64,000 nucleotides of DNA from Azospirillum isscasi (GTDB lineage Bacteria > Pseudomonadota > Alphaproteobacteria > Azospirillales > Azospirillaceae): assembly GCF_030849505.1 (NCBI RefSeq), contig NZ_JAUJFI010000003.1:1-64000 (forward strand), given 5' to 3'. Shown piece by piece: positions 16,145-26,115 of the stretch. A program made the position numbers and the translations under genes. The notes beneath the pieces were generated by a model. The model was not told where the DNA came from and made no database searches. It saw nothing but the letters and a program-made list of their open reading frames with translations. How positions within the stretch are numbered: the first letter of the stretch is position 1; each line of letters begins with the position of its first letter.

Positions 16145-16202
16145 ATAAAGGAACGTTTTGCTTTTGTTCCATATGTAGTGCGGAACCGGCCGGGAGGCAC
16201 AA

Positions 16203-16901
16203 ATGCTCACGCGCAAGCAGCACGAACTGCTGCTTTTCATCCACGAGCGGCTCGGACAGGGCGGTGTGTCCCCTTCCTTCGACGAGATGAAGGACGCTCT
16301 CAACCTGAAGTCCAAGTCGGGCATCCACCGCCTCATCACGGGGCTGGAGGAGCGCGGCTTCATCCGTCGCCTGCCCCACCGCGCCCGCGCGCTGGAGGTG
16401 CTGCGCCTGCCTGAGGGGCTGGAGACCGCCCGCGCCCGTCCGCCGCGCGCCAAGTTCCAGCCGAACGTCATCAAGGGCGATTTCAACTTCGCGGGGCGGG
16501 AGGCGAGCCCGGCGTCGGAGACGGTGCAGCTCCCGCTCTATGGCCGCATCGCCGCCGGCACGCCCATCGAGGCGCTGCGCGACAACTCCGCCTATGTGGA
16601 CATCCCGGCGACCATGCTCGGCACGGGCGACCATTACGCGCTGGAGGTGGCCGGCGATTCCATGGTGGAGGCCGGCATTCTCGACCATGACACGGTCATC
16701 ATCCAGCGCTGCGACGGCGCGGAGAACGGTTCCATCGTCGTCGCCCTGGTGGACGACGCCGAAGTCACGCTGAAGCGCCTGCGCCGCAAGGGCAACACGG
16801 TGGCTCTGGAACCCGCCAACGCCGCCTATGAGACCCGCATCTTCGGCGCCGACCGCGTGCGGGTGCAGGGCCGTCTGGTCGGGCTGGTGCGCAAGTACTG
16901 A
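16203..16901 (+). CDS. lexA: SOS-response repressor LexA
   Basis: 232 residues. N-terminal winged-helix DNA-binding domain ([17 protein letters not shown], then [25 protein letters not shown] split across ~21-45) and a C-terminal S24 peptidase domain. The self-cleavage bond is Ala118-Gly119 in GRIAAGTP; the catalytic pair is Ser153 (GDSMVEAGI) and Lys191 (TLKRLRR). RecA on single-stranded DNA triggers autocleavage and derepression of SOS genes. GGGAGG lies before the ATG. An SOS box overlaps its own promoter, giving autoregulation. Convergent with comEC. Confidence 0.97.
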   Translation: MLTRKQHELLLFIHERLGQGGVSPSFDEMKDALNLKSKSGIHRLITGLEERGFIRRLPHRARALEVLRLPEGLETARARPPRAKFQPNVIKGDFNFAGREASPASETVQLPLYGRIAAGTPIEALRDNSAYVDIPATMLGTGDHYALEVAGDSMVEAGILDHDTVIIQRCDGAENGSIVVALVDDAEVTLKRLRRKGNTVALEPANAAYETRIFGADRVRVQGRLVGLVRKY

Positions 16902-16924
16902 CCGGGCCTGCGCCGGGGCACGGT

Positions 16925-19174
16925 TCAGCGCGCCCCGGCCTCTGCGCCCGTAACCTTTCCGCCCCCAATCCTTCCGCCCCCAATCCTTCCGCCCGTGGTC
17001 CAGGGGCGGTCGCCGCGCTGGCCGCGGACGCTCTCCACCCGGATGCCCGTGTCCGACAGGTAGAGCGCCTGCGCGCCCTCCCGCCGCAGGCGCCAGCGGT
17101 CGATGACCAGCGGCGCCCGGCAACCGCGCGACGGGTCGGCGGTCACCACCGCATCGGCCACCGCGCAATCCTCCGGCATGGCGTCGGGCCGGCGTAGCAG
17201 GGCTACCGTCTTTCCCTGCGCCCGGTAGAGGCATCCCAGCGCGTCGCAGCGCAGCCGCCCGTCCAGGCTCACCCCGGCGAGCGGCCAGACGTCCTGCCCC
17301 GCCCCGTCCTCCGGACGCTCCATCCCGTCGCGCCGCCTCCAGGTGTCGGCCACCCGCCCGTCGCTGGCGGCGGACAGGCTGAGGTTCCCCTCGGCGCTGC
17401 GCACGGCCATCAGCCGGCCATCCTCCGACACCAGGACATCGGGCCGCGGCGCGGAGACCGGCCCCAGCAGTCCCCCCGCCACCGCGGCCAGCCCCAGCCA
17501 GCGCCAGCGCCCGGTCCAGATCGCCAGCCACAACCCGCCCAGCGTGACCGCCGCAATGGCCGCGTCCGGCATCGCCGGAAAGATCGCGGTGGCTCCGGGA
17601 AGCGCCGCCGTCTGCTCCGCCGTCGCGATGACCAGCCGGACGCCCCAGCTCATCGCCACCACCGCCGGCCCCTCCAGCCCGAAGGGCAGAAGCAGGTAGG
17701 ACAGCAGGCTGAAGGGCATGATCCAGACCGTGGTCACGGGGATCGCCACCATGTTGGACAGCACCCCGTAAAAGGCCACCTGCTGGAAATGATAGAGCCC
17801 GTAGGGCGTGGTCGCGGCCGTCGCCACGACGCTGGAAAAGGCAATGCCGCCCAGGGACAGGGCGGCCCTCCCGATCCACCCCCGCTCACGCCGCTGGCGC
17901 ACGGCCCAGGGGGTCGCCAGTTCGAAGGCGGCGATCAGCGCGACCACCGCCGCGAAGGACATCTGGAAACTTGGCCCCAGCATCCCTTCCGGGTCGTAGA
18001 GGATGGTGACGATCCCGGCGAAGGCGACCAGCCGCATGCTGATCGGCGACCGATCGGCGATCACCGCGCCCATGATCAGCCCGGTCATCAGCACCGACCG
18101 CAGCGTCGGCAGCGGCGCGCCCACCAGCAGCGTGTAGAGGACGGCGGACAAAATGCCGCACAGCGCCGCGATCTTCTTGATCGGCCAGCGCAGCGCCATC
18201 CAGGGGCTGAGCGCCAGAAGCGCCCGCACCACCCAGAAGACGATCCCCGCCGCGATGCCCACATGCAGGCCGGAAATCGACAGGAGATGCGCCAGACCGC
18301 TGTCGCGGAAGGCGTCCATCATCGACTCCGGGATGGCGGCCGCCTCGCCGTTCAGCAGGGCGGCGGTGACGCTGGACTCCGCCGGATCGGCGACGGCGGC
18401 GCGCACCCGTTCCGCAATGGCGGCCCGGGCCTGCTCGAAGGCCACCGTCACCCGGCGCCAGCCGCCGGGCGGGGGCGCCTCCTGCGCGACGGGAGCGCCC
18501 ATGACGAAGCCGACCGCGCCGAATCCCTCGAAATAGGCGCGCCGCTGCAGGTCGAAGGCGCCCGGCTCCGCCGGGGAGGCCGGCGGGTGGAGCATGGCGC
18601 GCAGCCGGACCACCGTCCCGGCCTCCGGCGGCGCCACCTTGGCCGGCAGATGCAGCCGCACCCGCGCCGGAGTCGCCTCCGGCGCCAGCCGGTCCACCGT
18701 CAGTTCGCCGATCATCAGCCGCGCGCCGGTGGGCTGCCGCTCGACCGCCAGCACCCGCCCGGTCAGTTGCACCGGGCCAAGCTCCCGCGTCAGCATGGGC
18801 GCCGCCGCGCCGAGGGTGTGAAGCTGCGCCGCGGCGAAGCCCAGCGCGACGCTCAGCAGCCCCAGCAGAAGGACGACCGGCGCGAGATGCCGCCGCGCCA
18901 GCCACAAGGGCGGAAGGCAGCCCGCGGCGATTCCCGGCCCCAGCCAGACCGGCGGCTCCGTCGGCAGGCCGAAATAGAGCGCCACCCCCGCCCCGGCGCC
19001 CACCGGGAACCACAGCGCCCAGCGCTCCCGCTCCGCGGCCAGAATGTTGCCCAGGGCGGCGGAAAGGCGTGCGGCGACGCCGCGGCGGAGCCGGTCCGCG
19101 CCGCCCTCCCCCTCCGCTGCCGCCGCCGCCGCCGCCGCGCCGCCGGCTATGCCCTCTTCGACCCCGTGGGCCAT
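16925..19174 (-). CDS. comEC: ComEC/Rec2 family DNA-uptake channel protein
   Basis: About 749 residues. An unusually Ala/Glu-rich start (runs of Ala at ~12-20) is followed by several membrane segments, the DUF4131/OB-like region, and the ComEC competence core: LLNGEAAAIPESMMDAFRDSGLAHL then LSISGLHVGIAAG, the diagnostic motif at ~280-315. More membrane helices follow up to ~residue 600. ComEC forms the inner-membrane channel through which single-stranded DNA enters in natural transformation. The C-terminal metallo-beta-lactamase-like domain seen in many ComECs is not apparent; the tail is a soluble region ending in Gly-rich repeats. Alternative starts further in cannot be excluded. Confidence 0.9.
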   Translation of the reverse strand: MAHGVEEGIAGGAAAAAAAAEGEGGADRLRRGVAARLSAALGNILAAERERWALWFPVGAGAGVALYFGLPTEPPVWLGPGIAAGCLPPLWLARRHLAPVVLLLGLLSVALGFAAAQLHTLGAAAPMLTRELGPVQLTGRVLAVERQPTGARLMIGELTVDRLAPEATPARVRLHLPAKVAPPEAGTVVRLRAMLHPPASPAEPGAFDLQRRAYFEGFGAVGFVMGAPVAQEAPPPGGWRRVTVAFEQARAAIAERVRAAVADPAESSVTAALLNGEAAAIPESMMDAFRDSGLAHLLSISGLHVGIAAGIVFWVVRALLALSPWMALRWPIKKIAALCGILSAVLYTLLVGAPLPTLRSVLMTGLIMGAVIADRSPISMRLVAFAGIVTILYDPEGMLGPSFQMSFAAVVALIAAFELATPWAVRQRRERGWIGRAALSLGGIAFSSVVATAATTPYGLYHFQQVAFYGVLSNMVAIPVTTVWIMPFSLLSYLLLPFGLEGPAVVAMSWGVRLVIATAEQTAALPGATAIFPAMPDAAIAAVTLGGLWLAIWTGRWRWLGLAAVAGGLLGPVSAPRPDVLVSEDGRLMAVRSAEGNLSLSAASDGRVADTWRRRDGMERPEDGAGQDVWPLAGVSLDGRLRCDALGCLYRAQGKTVALLRRPDAMPEDCAVADAVVTADPSRGCRAPLVIDRWRLRREGAQALYLSDTGIRVESVRGQRGDRPWTTGGRIGGGRIGGGKVTGAEAGAR
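16955..16999 (+). repeat. 15-bp tandem repeat in the 3' end of comEC
   Basis: About three copies of a CCTTCCGCCCCCAAT-like unit (16955-16969, 16970-16984, 16985-16999; the last diverges after ten bases). On the minus strand they encode GGRIG-type repeats in the last 20 residues of ComEC. Likely to vary in copy number between strains. Confidence 0.6.
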
Positions 19175-19272
19175 ACTGTCGCCTATGCGCGCAAGGCAAA
19201 TGCCCCCGGCGCCGTTAATGTGTTACACCACCGCACCACTGTAGCAGTGCCGAACCCGGAATTGAGCCACCC

Positions 19273-20685
19273 ATGACCGTCGTCACCCGTTTCGCCCCGT
19301 CGCCCACCGGCTTTCTCCACATCGGCGGCGCCCGCACCGCGCTGTTCAACTGGCTGTATGCCCGCCACACCGGCGGGACGTATCTGTTGCGCATCGAGGA
19401 CACCGACCGCCAGCGCTCGACGGACGCCGCGGTGGACGCCATCCTCGACGGGCTGTCCTGGCTCGGCCTCGACTGGGACGGCGACGCGGTGAGCCAGTTC
19501 GGCCGCAAGGACCGCCACGCCGAAGTGGCGCAGCAGATGCTGGCGGCGGGCCGGGCCTATCACTGCTACGCCAGCCCCGAGGAGCTGGAGGAGATGCGCG
19601 CCGCGCAGAAGGCGGCGGGCCAGCCGGTCCGCTACGACGGGCGCTGGCGCGACCGCGACCCGTCGGAAGCGCCGGAGGGCGTGAAGCCGGTGATCCGCCT
19701 GAAGGCCCCGCAGGAGGGCGAGACGGTTCTGAAGGACCATGTCCAGGGCGAGGTGCGGGTGCAGAACGCCCAGCTCGACGACCTGATCCTGCTGCGCGCC
19801 GACGGCACGCCGACCTATCTGCTGGCCGTGGTGGTGGACGACCATGACATGGGCGTGACCCACGTCATCCGCGGCGACGACCACCTGACCAACACCTTCC
19901 GCCAGATCCAGATCTACAACGCCATGGGCTGGGACCTGCCGGAATTCGGCCACATCCCGCTGATCCACGGGCCGGACGGCGCCAAGCTGTCGAAGCGCCA
20001 CGGCGCGCTCGGCGTGGACGCCTACCGCGACATGGGCTACCTGCCGGAGGCGATCCGCAACTATCTGCTGCGGCTCGGCTGGGCGCACGGCGACGACGAG
20101 ATCATCTCCACCGAGCAGGCCGTGGACTGGTTCAACCTGGAGGGAATCGGGCGCTCCCCCTCGCGCTTCGATTTCGCCAAGCTGGAGAACCTGAACGCCC
20201 ACTACATGCGGCAGGCCGACGACACCCGTCTGGTCGGTCTGGCCGCCCCGCGGCTGGAGGCCGAGCTTGGCCGCGCCCTCACCGAGTCGGAGCGCGAGCT
20301 GCTGACGCGCGCCATGAACGGGCTGAAGCAGCGCGCCCGCACCGTCGTCGATCTGGCGCAGAGCGCCCGTTTCTACGTCGCCGCCCGCCCGCTGCCGATG
20401 GATGAGAAGGCCGCGGCCCTGCTGGACGGGAAGGGCCGCGGCGTCCTGACCGACCTCGCCGCCCGGTTCGAGGCGGAGGCCGATTTCACCGCCGCCGCCC
20501 TGGAGGCGCTGGTGCGCGCCTTCGCCGAGGAACGGGGGGAGAAACTGGGCAAGATCGCCCAACCGCTGCGCGCGGCGCTCACCGGCTCCACGGTGTCGCC
20601 GCCGATCTTCGAGGTGGCCGAACTTCTGGGCCGCGCGGAAACGCTGGCCCGCATGAAGGATGCCGCAACTGCAGCACGGGGATAA
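19273..20685 (+). CDS. gltX: Glutamyl-tRNA synthetase
   Basis: 470 residues, class I synthetase of standard length. The HIGH-type motif is [20 protein letters not shown] (near the N-terminus) and the KMSKS-type motif is [12 protein letters not shown] (~239-250). It charges tRNA-Glu, and in bacteria lacking GlnRS also tRNA-Gln. Alphaproteobacteria often carry two GltX copies; this is one. It runs divergently from comEC and is followed by gltA with a separate promoter. Confidence 0.96.
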   Translation: MTVVTRFAPSPTGFLHIGGARTALFNWLYARHTGGTYLLRIEDTDRQRSTDAAVDAILDGLSWLGLDWDGDAVSQFGRKDRHAEVAQQMLAAGRAYHCYASPEELEEMRAAQKAAGQPVRYDGRWRDRDPSEAPEGVKPVIRLKAPQEGETVLKDHVQGEVRVQNAQLDDLILLRADGTPTYLLAVVVDDHDMGVTHVIRGDDHLTNTFRQIQIYNAMGWDLPEFGHIPLIHGPDGAKLSKRHGALGVDAYRDMGYLPEAIRNYLLRLGWAHGDDEIISTEQAVDWFNLEGIGRSPSRFDFAKLENLNAHYMRQADDTRLVGLAAPRLEAELGRALTESERELLTRAMNGLKQRARTVVDLAQSARFYVAARPLPMDEKAAALLDGKGRGVLTDLAARFEAEADFTAAALEALVRAFAEERGEKLGKIAQPLRAALTGSTVSPPIFEVAELLGRAETLARMKDAATAARG

Positions 20686-20695
20686 CTTCCGTGCG

Positions 20696-20724
20696 TTGAT
20701 ATCCGCCCGGCATAGAACTATGCT
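20696..20724 (+). promoter_or_regulatory. Predicted sigma-70 promoter of gltA
   Basis: TTGATA (20696-20701), a 17-bp spacer and TATGCT (20719-20724), about 55 bases upstream of the gltA start. The match and spacing are good. gltA is therefore probably transcribed independently of gltX. Confidence 0.65.
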
Positions 20725-20779
20725 GCGCCGATTCGAAAAGGGCGTTAAGCCCCAACCCTAAAGATAAGGACGTGCCGAG

Positions 20780-22085
<1,306 letters not shown>

Positions 22086-22093
<8 letters not shown>

Positions 22094-22292
22094 CCGGCCA
22101 ACAGCGCACATCGGGACGGGCGGCTCCGACGGAGCCGCCCGCAGCCCGGCCGCGTTCATCGTTCCGGCGCGGCGGGCCCGTCTGGGCCTGCCGGCCGCGA
22201 ACGACAACAAGCCGCCGCTGTCGCGGCGGCTGCGCCGCATCGTCCTCTATGCGGTGATTCTGGCGATGATCGCCGCGGTGGTGCTGGTCTGA
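22086..22292 (+). CDS. Small membrane protein with AANDNKP motif
   Basis: 68 residues from GTG 22086, overlapping the last eight bases of gltA. The sequence has a polar, Ala/Arg-rich N-terminal half, a [18 protein letters not shown] motif in the middle, and a C-terminal hydrophobic segment ([17 protein letters not shown]), so it is a predicted tail-anchored inner-membrane protein. I recall the ANDNKP-type motif in small alphaproteobacterial proteins of unknown role but cannot name a family. Co-transcription with gltA is likely. The convergent GST gene ends four bases after its stop. Confidence 0.55.
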
Positions 22293-22296
22293 CGTT

Positions 22297-22905
22297 TCAG
22301 CCCTGGGTGATCGGGATGTGCGGCCCCTCCGCCGCCACACGCTCCATCCATGCCCGCACGGCCGGATAGCCCGACAGGTCGAACCCGCCCTCCTCCGCCA
22401 CATGGGTGTAGGCGTAGAGCGCGATGTCGGCGATGCTGAAGCGGTCGCCCACGAAGAAGCGGCGCTCCGCCAGATGCCCCTCCATGACGCCCAGCGCGTC
22501 ATAGCCGAGCCGGCGCTTGGTCACCAGCCCCAGCTTGCGCTCCTCCGTCATCTCCACATGGTGCGTGATCCAGAAACGCACGGTCGCGATGTTCGGTTCG
22601 TGGCTGTACTGCTCGAAGAACATCCATTGCAGGACCCGCGCGCGGCCTTCCCGGTCTTCGGGCAGATAGGGCGTACCCTCCGCCAGATACCAGAGAATCG
22701 CGTTGGATTCGGGCAGGTGGCCGCCATCCTCCAATTGCAGCGTGGGAATGCGCCCGTTCGGATTCTTGGCGAGGAATTCCGGGGTTCGGGTTTCCGCCCG
22801 GTCGATGTCCAGTTCGATCCGCTCATGGGGGATACCGAGCTTGTGCAGCAGCAGCCGGCACTTGTAGCCGTTTCCGGAAGAGAGATTGTCGTAAAGGCGC
22901 AGCAT
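22297..22905 (-). CDS. Glutathione S-transferase family protein
   Basis: 202 residues from ATG 22905. N-terminal thioredoxin-like domain: MLRLYDNLSSGNGYKCRLLL, with the glutathione-binding cis-Pro in GRIPTLQ and the SNAI motif in LPESNAILWYL (~65-75). C-terminal helical domain with FVGDRFSIADIALYAYTH, the N-capping box. It probably conjugates or reduces small electrophiles with glutathione; the Ser after LYDN is a candidate activating residue. It ends convergently with the small membrane gene and lies 56 bases downstream of the LysR gene on the same strand. Confidence 0.9.
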   Translation of the reverse strand: MLRLYDNLSSGNGYKCRLLLHKLGIPHERIELDIDRAETRTPEFLAKNPNGRIPTLQLEDGGHLPESNAILWYLAEGTPYLPEDREGRARVLQWMFFEQYSHEPNIATVRFWITHHVEMTEERKLGLVTKRRLGYDALGVMEGHLAERRFFVGDRFSIADIALYAYTHVAEEGGFDLSGYPAVRAWMERVAAEGPHIPITQG

Positions 22906-22961
22906 GGCAGCGTGTCTCCGCTTCGAATCCATCCGATGGCGGATGTAACCACGAAACCGGG

Positions 22962-23882
22962 TCAGGCGCCAGCGCCGCCACCCGCAACGGGCACCCCCAA
23001 CCGCTCCAGCCGCGCGCCGTCCGCGGCGGCCTCCTCCAGCAGCCAGGTCCGGAAGGCGCGGAGCACGCGGCGCCCACGGCCCTGCGCCGGCGCCGTCAGC
23101 ACATAGCGGTCGCCGCAGGGCACCGCCGGTCCGAAGGGACAGACGAGCCGCCCGGTCTCCAGCGCCTCCAGCACCAGCGACGGGCGCCCCAGCGCGATGC
23201 CCTGCCCGGCCATGGCCGCCTGGACGACCATCACCGATTCCGAAAAGCTCAGGCTGCGTGCACCGTCCAAATCCACCCCGGCGGCGGCACGCCAGAGGCT
23301 CCAGTCGGGTGACGCCTGATAATGCAGCAACGTGTGGCGACGCAGTTCCTCCCGGCCCCTCAACCGCTCCGCCAGCGACGGCGCGCAGACCGGGAGCAGC
23401 GGTTCTTCCGACAAGAGCGCTCCATCGGGGCCGGGGTCGCCGCCGCGCACGTAGCGGATGACCGCCCAGCCCGCCTCGGCCTCCGACACGCGGTCGGTGT
23501 TGCCGCCCTCGATGTCCAGGCACACATCCGGCCAACCGGCGAGGAAACGGCCCAACCGCGGCACGAGCCACAGGGCCGCCCAGGTCCGCGGAGCGGCCAC
23601 GCGCAGCCGCTCCGGCCCGCTGCCGGCGATGCGGTCCCAGCTTTCCTGAAGACGGCCCAGCCCGGCGGTGCAGGCCAGCGCGAGATCGCGTCCCCCATCG
23701 GTCAGGAGCAGGCCCTGCGGCGTCCGCTCGAACAGCCGGACCCCCAGCCGCTTTTCCAGGTCCCCGACCTGCCGGCTGACCGCGCCGTGGGTCAGGCCAA
23801 GCTCGTCGGCGGCGCGCGTCATGCTGCCGTGGCGGGACGCCGCCTCGAAGGCGGCCAGGGCGGTGAAGGGAAGGCGCGGCAT
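22962..23882 (-). CDS. LysR-family transcriptional regulator (GcvA-like)
   Basis: 306 residues. N-terminal helix-turn-helix: LPFTALAAFEAASRHGSMTRAADELGLTHGAVSRQVGDLEKRLGVRLFER (read across ~4-53), followed by the usual linker helix and a periplasmic-binding-protein-like effector domain (LRVAAPRTWAALWLVPRL onward). The HTH and the effector domain start resemble the GcvA/AmpR subgroup. It is divergent from a GNAT gene, and a perfect 17-bp palindrome lies 20 bases upstream of its ATG, so autoregulation and control of the GNAT are likely. The GST gene lies downstream on the same strand. Confidence 0.9.
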   Translation of the reverse strand: MPRLPFTALAAFEAASRHGSMTRAADELGLTHGAVSRQVGDLEKRLGVRLFERTPQGLLLTDGGRDLALACTAGLGRLQESWDRIAGSGPERLRVAAPRTWAALWLVPRLGRFLAGWPDVCLDIEGGNTDRVSEAEAGWAVIRYVRGGDPGPDGALLSEEPLLPVCAPSLAERLRGREELRRHTLLHYQASPDWSLWRAAAGVDLDGARSLSFSESVMVVQAAMAGQGIALGRPSLVLEALETGRLVCPFGPAVPCGDRYVLTAPAQGRGRRVLRAFRTWLLEEAAADGARLERLGVPVAGGGAGA

Positions 23883-23901
23883 GGGCGGTGCTTCCGTCGG
23901 T

Positions 23902-23918
23902 TGTGAGGATTCCTCACA
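23902..23918. promoter_or_regulatory. Perfect palindrome, candidate LysR operator
   Basis: TGTGAGGATTCCTCACA: eight-base arms around a central T, fitting the T-N11-A LysR box. It lies between the divergent LysR gene (ATG at 23882) and the GNAT gene (ATG at 24002). Confidence 0.7.
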
Positions 23919-24001
23919 CCGATCCCCTGCGAAGTCAATTGCGGGCCGTCCAGACCGCGCGCAGGCTGGGCGCCAGAGACAGCTTCATCCCGGCGGCCCC
24001 C

Positions 24002-24529
24002 ATGACGACGACCTTTTCGATCACCGACATTCCCGCCCTTGACGACCGGAGCCTGCGCGCGGATTTGGAAGCCCTTTTGGAGGACGCGGTGAACAGCGGC
24101 GCGTCGGTCGGCTATCACGCTCCCCTGGCGCCGCACTGGAAACGGGCCTTCTGGGACGGCGTGGCCGGCCTTCTGACCGGCGGCGCCCATCGGCTGCTGG
24201 TTGCGCGGGGACCGGAGGGGGAATTGCTGGGGAGCGTGCAGCTTTCGCTCTGCACCAAGCCGAACGGCGCGCACCGCGCCGAGGTGCAGAAGCTGCTGGT
24301 CTTCACCCGCTGCCGCCGGAGCGGTGTCGCGCGGCGGCTGATGGAAGCCCTGGAGGAAACGGCCCGCGGGCTGGGCCGGTCACTGCTGGTGCTCGACACG
24401 CTGAAGGACGACAGCGGGGAGCCCTTCTACGAGGCGACAGGCTGGCACTGGGCCGGGCGGATCCCCGGCTACACGGTGGAAGCGGACGGCGCCTTCCACG
24501 ACACCGTCCTCTTCTACAAGACGCTGTGA
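24002..24529 (+). CDS. GNAT family N-acetyltransferase
   Basis: 175 residues from ATG 24002; the frame is open further upstream to 23888 but that would run over the LysR operator. The acetyl-CoA-binding motif is VQKLLVFTRCRRSGVARRLMEALEETARGLG (across ~95-125; core RRSGVARRL). LLVLDTLKDDSGEPFYEATGWHWAGRIPGY is the family's C-terminal part. The acceptor is unknown. It is divergent from a LysR regulator with a shared palindromic operator, so it may respond to that regulator's effector. Convergent with gloA. Confidence 0.88.
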   Translation: MTTTFSITDIPALDDRSLRADLEALLEDAVNSGASVGYHAPLAPHWKRAFWDGVAGLLTGGAHRLLVARGPEGELLGSVQLSLCTKPNGAHRAEVQKLLVFTRCRRSGVARRLMEALEETARGLGRSLLVLDTLKDDSGEPFYEATGWHWAGRIPGYTVEADGAFHDTVLFYKTL

Positions 24530-24535
24530 CCGTGC

Positions 24536-24931
24536 CTATTTCGTCTCGATCAGTTCGACCTTGTAGCCGTCCGGGTCCTCGATGAAGGCGATCACGGTGC
24601 TGCCATGCTTCATCGGGCCGGGCGGGCGCGGAATTTTCACGCCTTCCTTGGCGAGTTGCTCGCAGGTCGCATGGATGTCCGGGACACCCAGCGCGATGTG
24701 GCCATAGGCGGTGCCGATGCTGTAGGGCTCCGCCTGATCCCAGTTGTGGGTCAGTTCGAGAACGGCGGTGTCCTTCTCGTCGCCATAGCCGACGAAGGCC
24801 AGCGTGAAGCGCCCGCCCTCGTAATCGTTGCGGCGCAGCAGCTTCATGCCGAGCAGACGGGTGTAGAAGTCCAGCGACTTCTCCAGATCATAGACCCGGA
24901 GCATCGTGTGCAGCAGGCGGAATTGGCTCAT
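24536..24931 (-). CDS. gloA: Lactoylglutathione lyase (glyoxalase I)
   Basis: 131 residues. It isomerises the methylglyoxal-glutathione hemithioacetal to S-lactoylglutathione. Metal ligands are in place: His in RLLHTMLRVYDLEKSLDFY (~6-24), Glu in AVLELTHNWD, His in YGHIALGV and the final Glu in YKVELIETK. The start MSQFRLLHTM was chosen over an upstream ATG because it overlaps the lpxB stop (ATGA), giving translational coupling with the lipid A cluster. Functional link to lipid A is not obvious. Confidence 0.94.
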   Translation of the reverse strand: MSQFRLLHTMLRVYDLEKSLDFYTRLLGMKLLRRNDYEGGRFTLAFVGYGDEKDTAVLELTHNWDQAEPYSIGTAYGHIALGVPDIHATCEQLAKEGVKIPRPPGPMKHGSTVIAFIEDPDGYKVELIETK

Positions 24932-26115
24932 GGTCTCTTCTCCCAAGCGGATTCTTGCGTTCTGGCGGCCACGTCCAGGACCACGCGGGCGGCGCGCTCG
25001 CTGGGCGGCGTTCCGCCCTGCCCGAGCCAGCGCGCGACCTCGGCCACCCCTTCGACCTGCGCCTTGCGGGCGGCGGGATCGTCGAGCAGGCGGCCCAGTT
25101 CCGACGCCAGCCGTTCGGGCCGGCAGTCCTCCTGAAGCAGTTCCGGCACCAGCATGCGGTCGAGCATCAGATTGACCAGATTGACGTATTTGACCCGGAT
25201 CAGCCGCCGGTACAAGGCCACCGTGACCGGGTTGAGGCGGTAGGCGATCACCGTCGGCAGGCGCGCCAGAGCCAGCTCCAGCGCCACCGTTCCGGACGCC
25301 GCCAGCGCGGCCTCCGCCGCCGCGAAGGCGTCGTACTTCGGCGCGTCGCCCTCGACGAGGATGGTGCGCAGCGGCCAGCCCGCCACCTCCGCCGCCACGC
25401 GGTCGCGCACGGTCGCGACGGTCGGCACCACGGCGACCAGCCCCGGATGGTCCGGCAGCAGCCGTTCCAGCGTGGCGCAGAAATCGGGCAGAAGGCGGGA
25501 TACCTCACCCTTCCGGCTGCCCGGCAGTACGGCGACGATCCGCGCGTCCGGCACCAGCCCGTGGGCCGTCCGGAAGCGCGCCGCATCGCCCCGCCCCGCC
25601 CCGCTCTCCACCACCGAATGGCCGACGAAGGTGCAGGCCAGCCCCTCCCGCTCGAAGTAAGGCGGCTCGAAGGGCAGGATCGCCAGAAGATGATCGTAGA
25701 TCGCCGCGTATTTGGCGGCCCGCTTCGGCTTCCACGCCCAGACGGTGGGCGCCACGTAATGGATCAGCGGGATGTCCGCCGCCTGCGCCTTGACCCGCCT
25801 GGAGACGCGGACGGTGAAGCCCGGCGAATCGATCCCCACCACCGCGTCCGGCCGCAGCCGCAGAATCTCCGCCACCGTCTGGTCGATGCGGCGCAGCAGG
25901 TTCGGCAGGTGGGGCAGCAGTTCGAACACGCCGAACAGCGTCAACTCGCCCATGGGGAACAGGCTGTCCAACCCTTCGGCGATCATCTTCTCGCCGCCGA
26001 TGCCGGCGAAGCGCACCCGCCCGCCGGTCAGCCGCTTGCAGGCGGCCATCAGCCGGGCACCCAGAGCGTCGCCGGACGGTTCTCCGGCAATCAGGAAAAT
26101 CAGAGGATCGCTCAC
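24928..26115 (-). CDS. lpxB: Lipid-A-disaccharide synthase
   Basis: 395 residues from GTG 26115, overlapping the lpxI stop (GTGA). LpxB joins UDP-diacylglucosamine and lipid X to form the lipid A disaccharide at the inner membrane. Conserved features: IFLIAGEPSGDALGARLM at the N-terminus, FAGIGGEKM, GIDSPGFTVRVSRRVK, HYVAPTVWAWKPKRA and VLPGSRKGEVSRLLP. Length is normal for the GT19 family. It ends in a four-base overlap with gloA. Confidence 0.96.
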   Translation of the reverse strand: MSDPLIFLIAGEPSGDALGARLMAACKRLTGGRVRFAGIGGEKMIAEGLDSLFPMGELTLFGVFELLPHLPNLLRRIDQTVAEILRLRPDAVVGIDSPGFTVRVSRRVKAQAADIPLIHYVAPTVWAWKPKRAAKYAAIYDHLLAILPFEPPYFEREGLACTFVGHSVVESGAGRGDAARFRTAHGLVPDARIVAVLPGSRKGEVSRLLPDFCATLERLLPDHPGLVAVVPTVATVRDRVAAEVAGWPLRTILVEGDAPKYDAFAAAEAALAASGTVALELALARLPTVIAYRLNPVTVALYRRLIRVKYVNLVNLMLDRMLVPELLQEDCRPERLASELGRLLDDPAARKAQVEGVAEVARWLGQGGTPPSERAARVVLDVAARTQESAWEKRP

